Of a stretch of DNA of 64,000 nucleotides, positions 1 through 9,936 are shown in pieces. The stretch spans positions 1,426,001 to 1,490,000 of the forward strand of contig BLLK01000062.1 of NCBI GenBank assembly GCA_021927905.1, given 5' to 3'. A program made the translations under genes and the position numbers. The notes under the pieces are model-generated. The model made no database searches and was not told where the DNA came from. It saw only the letters and a program-made list of their open reading frames with translations. The first letter of the stretch is position 1, and the number at the start of each line of letters is the position of its first letter. Source of the DNA: Chaetoceros tenuissimus (Eukaryota; Bacillariophyta; Thalassiosirophyceae; Chaetocerotales; Chaetocerotaceae).

Positions 1-1428
1 ATTGCAATTCTTCGGAACGAATTGGCAGCGAATGATGTTTCAATAACATCAGAAACTCTAGAGCAAAACTCAGTGATGCTCCGAAATGTAAGGTCAAATT
101 TGAAAACTTGCAACACCGAAGGCCTAGTACTTGAGAATCAATATTTATCTCTTATAGAGAAACATATTCGTGAAGTCAATTGGCTTAGAAATATATATGC
201 CAACCCGATCTTGAGAGACCGAAGAGGTGCAGATAACATAAATGTATCTGCATCTAGAGTTCCCTCAACGACGATTATTCAATTTCTCGAGAAAGCTCCA
301 TCTCGATGCAAAGCAATGGAAAATGATGAGTCTGGTCTGGCCTTTGAATTACAAGCTGCATATAATCGACTTTCAAAAATTAAAGATCAAATAACAAAAT
401 GGCAAGGTGATGTACAAAACTATCTCCCCCGTGCCCTCCGTCTGTCGAAAAGGCGAGTTGGTCAGGAAAGGTCTCTCGCTTTCACAAATCTTCAGGATTT
501 GGATATTGTTACAGAATCTGAACTTCAAGGATTTCTACAGGATCCTGTATTGAAACATGTGTCAATGAATGAGGAAGTTGTTCTTCAAGAAGCCTTGGTA
601 TTTACATCTTTTATGGCAGAAAGAATGTTATTTATTTTTGGAGAGGATCATCAAGGTATTGATTCGGATCGATGCAAAATTCCAGAATTTCCGTCATTAT
701 TGGGTATTAATGGTAAATTTTATTTACAACGCCTCATCAAGAGTGCTGCATTTGATGAATTGAAAAAAGAGCTTGATTCCATGGAAACTTTTGCGAATAG
801 TTTACCTGTGAAGACTGTCGATAAGATAACTTACCATTGGATTCTAGAAGCAGTGAAATGGGTAGAGAAAGTAGCCTTAGCACTCCACGTACCAGTATCA
901 CAAGAAATGCAATTTGAGCAATCTTTTATTTCTTTAGAAGATAGCATTTCTCTCATTAACGAAGCGTCCAAACTGTTTTTTGAAATGCCGAGCGAATCAA
1001 AGAAGTATTTACTGGCCCATCGCCTTTCAATTAGCGCAAGAGCTTCAACAGGAAAAATTCACGTGAAAAATTGCAAAGGAGGTTCTAATCACTCAATTGG
1101 TTGCTCTGTTTTGCGATGGCTCGCTTTTTGTTACAATGGTATGCGAAATGATCTTGCAACTTCAGAATATTGGATAAAAAGATGTGAAACCATCTTGACG
1201 AAGAAACGCACTGATGACATCGTAGTTTACGAAAATCTCTTATCAGAAGTCAGGAATCATTTGATCATTGTTCCTCCCCTGCAATTGTTATCAGAACTTC
1301 AACGAGTCAAGACTAGTATTCAAAGTACCAATGAAAGAGATCACTCAGAAGAGGAAGCTGTTGGACAATTCAATCATGATCTCATCATCGCCTTCAAGAA
1401 TAAAAGTGCTTTAGAACCCGTGAATTGA
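1..1428 (+). CDS. 3' part of an unrecognised, mostly helical protein (partial)
   Basis: The frame is open from base 1, so the window begins inside an exon and the true start lies outside. The first in-frame Met-like codon at 22 is TTG and should not be taken as a start. About 475 residues are visible, rich in Glu, Leu, Lys and Ser with long predicted helices and no membrane segment or targeting signal. No catalytic motif is recognisable. The charged helical stretches with scattered Trp could belong to a scaffold or to the helical middle of a chromatin protein, but that is a guess. It ends 94 bases before the stop of the RNase gene on the other strand, so the two genes are convergent. Coding status is well supported by its length in AT-rich DNA; function is unknown. 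Confidence 0.8.
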   Translation: MAILRNELAANDVSITSETLEQNSVMLRNVRSNLKTCNTEGLVLENQYLSLIEKHIREVNWLRNIYANPILRDRRGADNINVSASRVPSTTIIQFLEKAPSRCKAMENDESGLAFELQAAYNRLSKIKDQITKWQGDVQNYLPRALRLSKRRVGQERSLAFTNLQDLDIVTESELQGFLQDPVLKHVSMNEEVVLQEALVFTSFMAERMLFIFGEDHQGIDSDRCKIPEFPSLLGINGKFYLQRLIKSAAFDELKKELDSMETFANSLPVKTVDKITYHWILEAVKWVEKVALALHVPVSQEMQFEQSFISLEDSISLINEASKLFFEMPSESKKYLLAHRLSISARASTGKIHVKNCKGGSNHSIGCSVLRWLAFCYNGMRNDLATSEYWIKRCETILTKKRTDDIVVYENLLSEVRNHLIIVPPLQLLSELQRVKTSIQSTNERDHSEEEAVGQFNHDLIIAFKNKSALEPVN

Positions 1429-1522
1429 TTCTCTTCCCATATGGATGAAAGTGGATGGATTGGAAAATATAGAAGTAACAAAGCTATCTATAACTAATGT
1501 ACATTACTGTTTTCAGCATCCA

Positions 1523-4279
1523 TTATTTTTCTACTTTTGGAGTATCTAACTCAACATCGATTTTGCCCTTATCCGCATCTAGTTCTACAACTCTCACCTT
1601 TACCTTTAAACCGCTCTTTAATGTCCCTTGCACCCCACGACAACGGACAACAAGTCCAATACCAGGAAGGACAACTTCATTATTATTACCAGTACTGAGA
1701 GCAGATATCACGTTTCCTTGAGCGGTTCTATTAGACGACGCAAAATGAGATGCTAGAGCTCTCAATGCTTTGCGCTTCTTCGCAATATCATTTGAATTTC
1801 TGTTGACTAATGCACTCTTTTTAGAAGACTTGAGATTTTTGATGTTATTGACAGATTTTGTGGCAGCTTTATTAACCTCTGAGCATTCTTTCCATGTCAT
1901 TGGCTTCCCACCATACCCGCATAAGACGGCTAATGCCTGCCTTTGAATCATCCCATCAATAAAACGTCGTAAAGGACCTGAGCCGAGGCGACCTCCAGAA
2001 TTTTTATTATTTCCACTCACTCTTGGAATTGGAGCTTTTTCTTTTCTAAGCAACTGTCCAAGTACAACTCCATGTAAATCCAAAGCATTATCAACGACTC
2101 TGTGGCCTCTGGATAGTTGAAATGACCCGCGTGCACCATCATCTCGGGAATTTGCACCTGTTGCTCTTGATACTAATTCTTTAGCCTGCAATTTTCTTTC
2201 TCTATTCTGAGCAGCTGTGTTATTCTGTAATCTATACTCTTTCCAAGTCTGCAGATATTGCTCAAGTAATGATAAAAGCATCTTCATTTGAGACTGCGAA
2301 GTAGACAAGCTTTCAGACGAAGGAAATTCCAAAATTTGCGTAGCCTCCTCAAAGCTGAGCGCGATTGTATTCTTTACGAGAGTCCGTTCCAGGCCTGCAT
2401 CAAGAACTCTACCTGTTTTGCTATCAAGATAAACCCATAATGTTACACAACGGTTAACAAACTTCGATTGACTCTTTTCAAATGGACGTTTGGAATTGAG
2501 AGCTAGTGCATCTAATGCCACAGGTGGCATTAAATGGAGTGGCATTCGTAGATCATATCTGCTCTCCCCTCTATGCTCTGCTGTCTTTCTCAAAATACTT
2601 AAATCAGTAGAGAGCTTTGGTACTGGTTCAGAGACATACAAATCCGAAACATCTGCAATATGTATTAAAAGTTCCCATTTACTACCTTTCTTCACTCTTC
2701 TCCTAGTCGATGCTCGTTGTCTAAGCCCCAGAGCATCGTCGCGGAAGCTGGCTCTTTTTGCATCAATACAAACTGCTGAGAGGTTTGTCAAGTCAACTCT
2801 CCCTTCGACCAGGTTTTCTTTATTCTTGTTTTCAATGCATTTTGCAGTAAGCGCTTGCATTCTTTGTCTTTCAATATTTTGCAAAGATGTGGCACACTCC
2901 AAAACATCAGCAGGCCATGGACTGAACATTTTCTCCATTGATTGCCTCTTGTCATTCACACCATCTAATTGCTGAACTGACCATTTTCCTATTTTGAGAA
3001 GAGCATTGTGAGCGCCTTCTGGCGAATGCTCCTCTTGTAAAGCAGTTAGAGCTTCTCTTACATCTAATTCCAAATCTTTAGAATCATTGCTTGTTCCGAG
3101 CTCTTCTCCCATTGCTAAGCATTCAAGACGATACATGATACGCTCATCTGCAGAAGTTACGACCTTCTTCTGTGATTTATTCTTTTCGTCTATCATTGAT
3201 AAAGAACGTTCCGCAAATTTCCTCGCTTCTGCTCCTACCTTCACACTTTCATCAACAGCAATCCAGCCACCATTTAAGATGGATATGGATTTAATTTCAG
3301 GATCATCTATTGACATCAGGTCTGTTGAGACTAGTAAACAAGCACTGCGCTTGAATCTGCCACCTAATTCAACATCAGCTGCTAGTATTTTACTTGCTGC
3401 TAACATTATTCTCAGTTTGCTTTGATCTTTTGTCAAAAGTTTGTCAGCAAAGAGAGATTTCGCAACGTCAACAGAATCAAGTAAACGCGTCTTCCCATTT
3501 GGTAGCATCATTTTTCCGACTTTCTTTAATAGGTTTTGCAGATGATTGCTGTATTCAGTGTTTCCTAACGTCGAAGCAAGCTTATTAATTTGTTTCTTTG
3601 TAAGTTGAGTGCTACTGCTATTTTTTGTTGATTGTCTTGTATTTCTTTCGTACAAAGACTGCATTAGGTTCTCAGAATAATTAACAGGTACTTCTTCTTG
3701 AAGAAAAGTAATAGCTTGATCCAATTCTTGGGAAAGAAAAGAAGCATATTTGGTGATATCTTTTTGCGAAGGCAAAGGCAGAATAGATGTGATTTGTCCA
3801 ACATCTACAACATGCATATTATCCTTTACAATTTCCTGTGCAGTATAGTCCACATTCGGTTGAACGACTAATACTTCCACAAGAGGAGAAATAATCTTAT
3901 CTCCAATTTCGTCTATGGATGCATTCTGTATAGCTTTCGAAGTCTTGAAAGATTTGATAATACCTATTTCAGATGATCCAGCTATGAAAACTTCTGCTAC
4001 AAGTGGAAGGTCCTCTACGCGTATTTCCTTCCATCGTTCGTCATATTTGTTATCTTGCAAAATATTTCGAATTTGACTATTTCGTTCTTCAAAGCCATGT
4101 TTACTCTGTACGTCCTTCGCTAAGTTTGTAAATACTAGAGATGACTCACATCGGCCTTTGCATTTGTTTCTTCTTGCATCTTGAATACCCGACGAAATGA
4201 AAGCTGTAGTCGGAGAAAGAGACGACAGGATAAGAGTATAAAGACAAATACATGTTGACCATCCCATAGATCTGATCAT
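1523..4279 (-). CDS. plastid-targeted RNB-family (RNase II/R-like) exoribonuclease
   Basis: Single exon, 918 aa, start ATG at 4279. Residues 1-27 form a signal peptide ending LSPTTA before FISS, the Phe-at-plus-1 pattern of diatom plastid presequences. An RNB nuclease domain fills about residues 500-760: the conserved AVCIDAKRASFRDDALGL block, the HIADVSDLY block and the RMPLHLMPP segment are readable. A short S1-like RNA-binding domain closes the protein (about 870-918). RNB enzymes degrade RNA 3' to 5' with two metal ions; in a plastid the role would be rRNA or mRNA 3' maturation and decay. One catalytic aspartate position carries Phe (see findings), so activity is uncertain. The long N-terminal region of about 450 aa is lineage-specific. 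Confidence 0.85.
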   Translation of the reverse strand: MIRSMGWSTCICLYTLILSSLSPTTAFISSGIQDARRNKCKGRCESSLVFTNLAKDVQSKHGFEERNSQIRNILQDNKYDERWKEIRVEDLPLVAEVFIAGSSEIGIIKSFKTSKAIQNASIDEIGDKIISPLVEVLVVQPNVDYTAQEIVKDNMHVVDVGQITSILPLPSQKDITKYASFLSQELDQAITFLQEEVPVNYSENLMQSLYERNTRQSTKNSSSTQLTKKQINKLASTLGNTEYSNHLQNLLKKVGKMMLPNGKTRLLDSVDVAKSLFADKLLTKDQSKLRIMLAASKILAADVELGGRFKRSACLLVSTDLMSIDDPEIKSISILNGGWIAVDESVKVGAEARKFAERSLSMIDEKNKSQKKVVTSADERIMYRLECLAMGEELGTSNDSKDLELDVREALTALQEEHSPEGAHNALLKIGKWSVQQLDGVNDKRQSMEKMFSPWPADVLECATSLQNIERQRMQALTAKCIENKNKENLVEGRVDLTNLSAVCIDAKRASFRDDALGLRQRASTRRRVKKGSKWELLIHIADVSDLYVSEPVPKLSTDLSILRKTAEHRGESRYDLRMPLHLMPPVALDALALNSKRPFEKSQSKFVNRCVTLWVYLDSKTGRVLDAGLERTLVKNTIALSFEEATQILEFPSSESLSTSQSQMKMLLSLLEQYLQTWKEYRLQNNTAAQNRERKLQAKELVSRATGANSRDDGARGSFQLSRGHRVVDNALDLHGVVLGQLLRKEKAPIPRVSGNNKNSGGRLGSGPLRRFIDGMIQRQALAVLCGYGGKPMTWKECSEVNKAATKSVNNIKNLKSSKKSALVNRNSNDIAKKRKALRALASHFASSNRTAQGNVISALSTGNNNEVVLPGIGLVVRCRGVQGTLKSGLKVKVRVVELDADKGKIDVELDTPKVEK

Positions 4280-4876
4280 TATTCAAGATGCAATCTTTTT
4301 TCTATCGATATCTTGAAATTGCATATCTTAATAATGAAAGTGCATGTGTTGTAAGATGCAAATACAGAAGACAATCCGCAAAAAGAGAGACAATGGTTGG
4401 ATGTGACTTGCTGATGGTCAAAATCTTATGGTACTAGCCTGGCCAATAGATATTGACAGATGTCATCCAATCAAAAACTTCCACCCAAAAGTTGGAAGTT
4501 TTACCCCTATCCAATCATTTCATTGGTTGAGAGCTTTGTATTCGCGCAATTTTTTTTACCTTGAATGAGATCCCTGCGAATCCATAGTATCTTCACTATT
4601 GAGCATCGGCAGTTGAAAACATAAAATATCTTTTGTCGAAATAGTGCCAACAAGGTAAGGAATTTTGAATTGGGAAAGTGATACCAAGTTAAAAAGTGAA
4701 GGCTCTGGGTTAGTGTGGTCTGGATTAATTGTAGAGGAGAGTCAGATAAAGTACTTGCATGGAAAGAAGAAGCAATGGAAGATGACTTATAACAAAGATA
4801 GTGTGCAAATTGAATAGATTTTTCTAACAAATCTTTTTCGGTTCTCAGGTCTATATCTTCTTTTCACAAATTAATA
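4280..4876. promoter_or_regulatory. divergent promoter region between RNase and asnA genes
   Basis: 597 bases separate two outward-facing start codons. CCAAT boxes lie at 4443-4447, 4467-4471 and 4511-4515, with an inverted ATTGG at 4522-4526. A perfect 10-bp inverted repeat with a 9-base loop sits between them (4474-4502). No credible ORF was seen; the minus-strand 107-codon frame here is chance. Confidence 0.5.
4474..4502. repeat. perfect inverted repeat among CCAAT boxes
   Basis: Arm AAAACTTCCA at 4474-4483 and its exact complement TGGAAGTTTT at 4493-4502 enclose a 9-base loop. It lies in the middle of a cluster of CCAAT and ATTGG motifs, which suggests a factor-binding site rather than a transcript structure, but this is inferred from position only. 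Confidence 0.6.
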
Positions 4877-6055
4877 ATGGCTACCCACTTTGATAAATCT
4901 AAACCACTAGCAGGTCTTCCACCAAAGGAAGTTCTTGAGAACTACAAACCTCAAATTACCAACAAATTGGAGCTCGAAGCTGCGCTTACTCTTATCAAGA
5001 CCAGTTTCGAAGAAAAGCTCAAGGCAAATGTAAATCTTACCCGTGTGTCTGCACCTCTCTTCGTAGCAAAGAGTTCTGGATTCAACGATAACCTTAATGG
5101 TATTGAGCGCCCAGCAACTTTCGCTCCTAGAGATTTCGAGGATGTTAAGCTTGAAGTACCTTTCAGTCTCGCTAAGTGGAAGAGATGGGCTCTTCACTAC
5201 TACGAAGTTCCAGCTGGACAGGGAATTGTAACTGATTTCAGAGGGCTTAGATGTGACGACGATGTTGATTTTACCCACTCTCTTTACGTTGATCAGTTTG
5301 ACTGGGAGAAGCACATCACTTCTGAGGACCGTAACGAAGAATACCTTATGGAGACTGTGAAGAAGATCTACAAGGCTCTTTACGATACTGAAAAGGAACT
5401 TGCAGCAAAATTCGGGGTAGAGCCATACCTTCCAGAAGAAATCACTTTCATTTCTAGTGATGTAGCAAACAAGGAGTACCCAGACGCAACTGCAAAGGAG
5501 CGTGAGAACATTTACTGTAAGAAGCACAAGGCTGTTTTCTACATGGGAATTGGAGGAAAGAAGGCAGATGGATCATTGCGTCATGACGGACGTGCTCCTG
5601 ATTACGATGACTGGATCACCAACCGTTCCTGCGGGTAAGTTTTTTTGCATTGTATAAAACTTTTACCATGATTTAAAGCCATACAAACTCTCACACATCC
5701 AATTCTCTAATCTCACAGAGGAACTGGATTGAACGGAGATATCCTTGTTTGGAACCCACTTCTTGATCAATCTTTTGAGATTTCTTCCATGGGAATTCGT
5801 GTAAACCCTGAAGTTTTGCTTAAGCAGCTTGAGTTGTGCGGGGACAACGACAGAAAAGAGTTGGTTTGGCATCAGATGCTTCTTGATGGAACTTTGCCAC
5901 AAACCATTGGAGGAGGAATCGGACAAAGTCGTCTTTGCCAATTTATGCTTCGTTGTGCACACATTGGAGAGGTTCAACATGGATGGTACAACCCAGAAGA
6001 AGTTGAGATTCTTAAGAACCACAACTGCAAGCTTCTTGGATTGGGAGAGTGGTAA
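4877..6055 (+). CDS. asnA: ammonia-dependent asparagine synthetase (AsnA type)
   Basis: Two exons, 4877-5634 and 5719-6055 (intron 84 nt, GTAAGT...CACAG), giving 364 aa. AsnA makes asparagine from aspartate, ammonia and ATP through an aspartyl-AMP intermediate and is structurally a class II tRNA-synthetase catalytic core. Signature blocks are all present: [45 protein letters not shown] and GGGIGQSRL. The splice join falls in the Gly-Gly before TGLNGDI. E. coli AsnA has 330 aa; the extra residues are an N-terminal extension without a targeting signal, so a cytosolic enzyme is likely. Codons are strongly biased (CTT, GGA, AAG, ACC, CGT), as in the L11 gene next door, which implies high expression. 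Plants and animals use the unrelated glutamine-dependent AsnB, so this gene points to a bacterial or archaeal origin. Confidence 0.96.
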
Positions 6056-6709
6056 GGGTGTTACCACTCTAGGCAACAAGCCTTTCATTTTTAAGTGCAA
6101 CAAATACATTATAGTGTGATAAAGTCAAAAGATTTTTTAATTTCTTTTTGAGAGACATAGCAAAGATAAATGTACAAGATTTGAAGCGGTGATTCTAGAT
6201 CTTAATATATTGACTTCCTTGAACAGATTGAAATCAATCCCTTTGTACTTTGACTACGAGACGTGATAGACATAAGATTTATGAAAATACCAAGTGGAGC
6301 TAGGTATGGTTTCTAATGAAATAAAGGTTTCAATTCTAAATTAAATTTAAAATCTCTATTTTGTTTGCTACTAGACTACTACGTTAATCTACAAAGTACA
6401 TTTTGGTAAGTAGTGTAATTGGTAGTCTACGCACTACGAACGTAAGGTATGGTGGCCTTATTCTTTTTTAGCCACAATGACCTCCAAAAATCCCTCTTTT
6501 TTGGAGGGGTTTTCTTCATTCTAAAATAAACATATGTATTTTGGGGGAGGGGTTCATTTTTTCACCCCTCACTGTCAAAATAGGCCCTTTTGGCCTTTTC
6601 ACTTACTTGAATCTGACTTTCCTCTCTCTCCTCCGCAAAAGGTCTGTGTTTCTATGTAACCCCTTTCCTTCTTATCTAGCAACTATCTACTAGACCAATA
6701 TACATCAAG
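6056..6709. other. intergenic region with hairpin cluster upstream of L11
   Basis: 654 bases between asnA and the L11 gene, no ORF. Bases 6481-6583 hold three back-to-back hairpins described separately. A long pyrimidine-rich stretch at about 6598-6670 precedes the L11 start and is the likely core promoter and 5' leader, as is common for ribosomal-protein genes. A tRNA-like box A at 6411-6422 was examined and rejected. Confidence 0.4.
6481..6583. repeat. three adjacent hairpins with a shared GGAGGGGT motif
   Basis: Hairpin 1: CCTCCAAAAA (6481-6490) with its complement at 6498-6507. Hairpin 2: GAGGGGT (6547-6553) with ACCCCTC (6564-6570). Hairpin 3: AGGCC and GGCCT around CTTTT (about 6572-6586). 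Hairpins 1 and 2 both contain GGAGGGGTT followed by T-rich sequence, so part of the block is a short direct repeat. It could be a 3'-end signal of asnA, a regulatory element of L11, or remains of a small mobile element. Confidence 0.45.
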
Positions 6710-7243
6710 ATGGCTTCCGACGACAAGAAGAACGTAATGAGAGATATCAAGGTTGACAAGCTCATCCTTAACTGTTGTGTTGGAGAGTCTGGAGATCGTC
6801 TTACTCGTGCAGCGCGTGTATTGGAGCAGCTTACTGGACAACAGCCAGTATACTCCAAGGCTAGATACACTCTTCGTTCCTTCGGAATCCGTCGTAACGA
6901 AAAGATTGCTGTTCACGTAACTGTTCGTGGAGAGAAAGCGCTTGAGATTTTGGAGCGTGGACTTAAGGTAAAGGAGTACGAGCTCCTTCAAGCTAACTTC
7001 TCTGACACTGGAAACTTTGGATTTGGAATCAATGAGCACATTGATCTTGGAATTAAGTATGATCCTACCACTGGAATTTACGGAATGGATTTCTTCGTAT
7101 GTTTGACCAGACCTGGTGCAAGAGTTGCAAGAAGAAAGGTTAGAAAGAGCCGTGTTGGATTCAACCACAAGGTTACTAAAGAAGATGCTATTCAGTGGTT
7201 CCAGGACAAATTTGAGGGAGTTGTTCTTGCACAGGCAATCTAA
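6710..7243 (+). CDS. RPL11: 60S ribosomal protein L11 (uL5)
   Basis: Intronless, 177 aa, the usual length for eukaryotic L11. The start is the ATG in CAAGATGGCT. The uL5 signatures are clear: [63 protein letters not shown] and the basic [10 protein letters not shown] segment. The protein contacts 5S rRNA in the central protuberance of the large subunit. Codon use is extremely biased, as expected for a ribosomal-protein gene. It is convergent with the TIR-domain gene. Confidence 0.98.
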   Translation: MASDDKKNVMRDIKVDKLILNCCVGESGDRLTRAARVLEQLTGQQPVYSKARYTLRSFGIRRNEKIAVHVTVRGEKALEILERGLKVKEYELLQANFSDTGNFGFGINEHIDLGIKYDPTTGIYGMDFFVCLTRPGARVARRKVRKSRVGFNHKVTKEDAIQWFQDKFEGVVLAQAI

Positions 7244-7664
7244 TCAAATAAAAGTCTAAATAAAATTAACTCGATGCACAATAGAACATATCGTGAGTAC
7301 ATAATGGATAGGATGGAGTATGAATTATGTGTTGAAAACAACAGTTTGAACTGAGTCCCATTCATTGTATGTAGTTTTTTTTTCTTTATCTACTTGATCC
7401 CTAGTCATAATCCTGAACAATAGAATCTCTAGCCCTAGAAAAGCCACACCACATATTTCTTTGTTTTATTGATACTTCATCATTTGAATCCAACTGTTTA
7501 GCTCATGCATCCCCCTTCTACTTTTCATAGTACGTTTCGACGTCACAATTCTAAATTTTTAGTTTTCTTTACAGTAGTACAATGCTGCTTAATTATATTT
7601 TAAAAACTTTGTGTCATTATTAGACGTATATCTAGATCCCCCATGTCAAAAACTGGTATGGTTT
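7244..7664. other. convergent 3' region, nothing recognised
   Basis: 421 AT-rich bases between the stops of the L11 and TIR-domain genes. They presumably hold both 3' untranslated regions. No RNA gene, repeat or ORF stood out. Confidence 0.4.
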
Positions 7665-9705
7665 TCACTTCCATAAGCTTTCTTGACAAACTAAAATTGG
7701 ATTCGAAGCGATTTTCTCATTTTCTGCGTTGAAAAAGGCAATCTCATACTTTCCTGGCAGCCTTGGCACTTTGCTTTTAGGAAAAACATATCCACGAGCC
7801 AAGATGTATTCATTTACATATATTTTTCTCTCGTGATGCGGTTCATTGGTGCTATCATATATGATTGATATTGCACAACCATTATAGTCGTCGATTCCAT
7901 TAGGAAGAACGAATTGAATTGCGATGGGAGCATTGAGACAAATTCGAGCATTGTATTCAGGTGTCAAGCAGAATCCTTTGCGTGGTATATGAATCTCCTG
8001 TTGATCTGAAATACGATCGAAAAGTTGCCAGCTGATTTCTTCTCCAATGGTTTGCATAACTGCCTCCATTGGGACAGCATCCGAATCTTCGATTGCAATT
8101 AGTTGCATAGCTTTCTTGACTTGATCTTCTTCATCTTTTGAAAGTCGAAGCATGAGCATATCAAGCATACCATAGCTTTCTCTTCCATAACCAAACCATG
8201 CATACTTTGACTTCGTACCCCTACTGAAGACATATTTCCCGCTCCTGTCCCTCTCCAAGGAACCAGCATACTCTTCTTTTGTATTGTTTGAATATGTTGC
8301 ACTGAAAAAGAAGGACCCTTCAGTGTGTCGATACTTACCCTGCCATATTGATGTGACTCCATCATAGTTATTGTGAATTGTGCCAGCTTGCCATGCACAG
8401 CCCGTGCTTGCAATGCCATTGTCCGATAGGGTAACAAGGAAGACATTGCTCTTTGTAACATTCTGGTCATAATAATTCGTTGTCTTCGCAATAACTTTGT
8501 ACATCCCCTTTAAAGAAATCTGTGATACCGACGGTATGGATGGAGGTGGAGATAGCATAGGAGACGAACCAGGAAGTACATTGTTACTACTTTTTGATGG
8601 TTTCTTTTTCCTTTTCGGAGATACAGGCACTTCATCACCGTCGCCATCGTCATCACCTGAATTAGATGAAGACAAAACCTCTTCCTCCTCCTCTAGATCT
8701 TCCAATACCTCAATTTCTGACTCCATTGACGTAGCTAATACAAGAGTATCGTTTTCAACTTTGGCTATTTGCTCAAGATGCTGCATTTGTTCTTTCGAAC
8801 TAATAGCTAACTTTCTAATTTTCTCTTCGAGAGCATTTGAGTCCATGTGTAGATAAGCTGAACCATCAATCATATTTTCCCCGTCTTCTAGAAGGGGTTT
8901 GATGATTGCAGCTTCCAAGAATGACCTTAATTCATCTGGTGCCCAACTGCTTGGACGATTCTTTTTCATAGTAAGTCCACACTCTACCAAGGAATCTTTA
9001 AGTTTGTCCATGATATTCGCTTCTTCGTTTGGATTGTAAACTAGGGCATTGGTGTTTGCAAGGAGAGCCCTCTGTAATTGTCACATGGAAATGAGATAAG
9101 AGTATGATTTTTTATTTGAAAACTATTCATTCGTCAAAGCAACTTACCACATGACCATGCGCATTCCAATCCAAATCAGGAAAACACATTGGGACAATGT
9201 AAGGCACTCCTGTATCACTAGTTAAATGTTTTCTGAAGCCATAATTGAACTCATATTTGCATTCCTTTGATAGACACCAAGCTTCATTTATCAAAGGAAG
9301 AAAAACCTCACACGAGTCCACAGCCGCAACAATTTCATCTCGAAAATCAGCCCCAGCCGCCATGTTGACACATAACCATACCTTTACACCGTTTGTTTCT
9401 AGGAAATGTCGAATTCTTTGTGCTGTTTCAAGCATTGTCTTACAGTTTAAAGAAATCATAACGTCACAATCATCTGGGTTTACCATTCCTTGCTTTCTTG
9501 ATCTTTCAGCCTTATCTTCTCGAGATGAGGTATGACTACTTTTCTCACGGAATGATTGCTCGATTTTGGAGATGTCATCCCCAGCAGAAGAAGTTTCTAC
9601 AAGAGCTTTAACATCTGCTCGCAAACCAGCAACTTCATCTGCAAGCCTAGCCAACTCGTCAGTTGTATGATCATCTCTGTGATGTTTATGAAATCTTCCA
9701 AACAT
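7665..9705 (-). CDS. TIR-domain protein with two C-terminal beta-rich domains
   Basis: Two exons on the minus strand, 9705-9148 and 9071-7665 (intron 76 nt), giving 654 aa. The join reads HGHV-RALLANTNALVY and completes the TIR fold. Residues 15-50 are a short coiled coil. A TIR domain covers about 78-205: DVMISLN (box 1), a GVKVWLC strand, and SKECKYEFNYGF, where Glu152 matches the catalytic Glu of SARM1-like TIR NADases (Toll proteins show SEWCKYEL here). An acidic, Ser-rich linker (about 285-365) follows, then a beta-rich domain (about 374-491) with repeated aromatic and Gly positions. The last 100 residues end in PGKYEIAFFNAENEKIASNP, which looks like a SKICH/CALCOCO-type beta sandwich. 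TIR proteins either cleave NAD or act as adaptors; which applies here is not decidable. It lies downstream of the Hsp70-like gene on the same strand. Confidence 0.85.
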
Positions 9706-9936
9706 AGTGAAGCAGTGTGTATACTATCACTAAGATGACCTATATAATATATTTTCTTACTTCTTCTTGATGTATTCGTAGTCTTTATGCCTCTCTCTTC
9801 ATCAAATGTAGCAAACTACTTGAACCAAAACTACACATCATAACTGTAACACAAAAGAATTCTGAAATTTTGTCTTTCAGCGATATATGTATGCTAATTT
9901 ATCCATAGACAGTTTGAATTCCAAGTTTTCTCAAGT

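Noticed and set aside
4507-4830. 107-codon minus-strand ORF upstream of asnA
   Set aside because: Lies in a promoter region, Ser/Leu/Phe-rich, no domain; CCAAT and inverted-repeat motifs cover it.
6411-6455. tRNA-like sequence with a perfect box A (TAGTGTAATTGG)
   Set aside because: No box B (GGTTCRA) follows, the anticodon arm does not form a 5-bp stem with 7-base loop, and no acceptor stem pairs.
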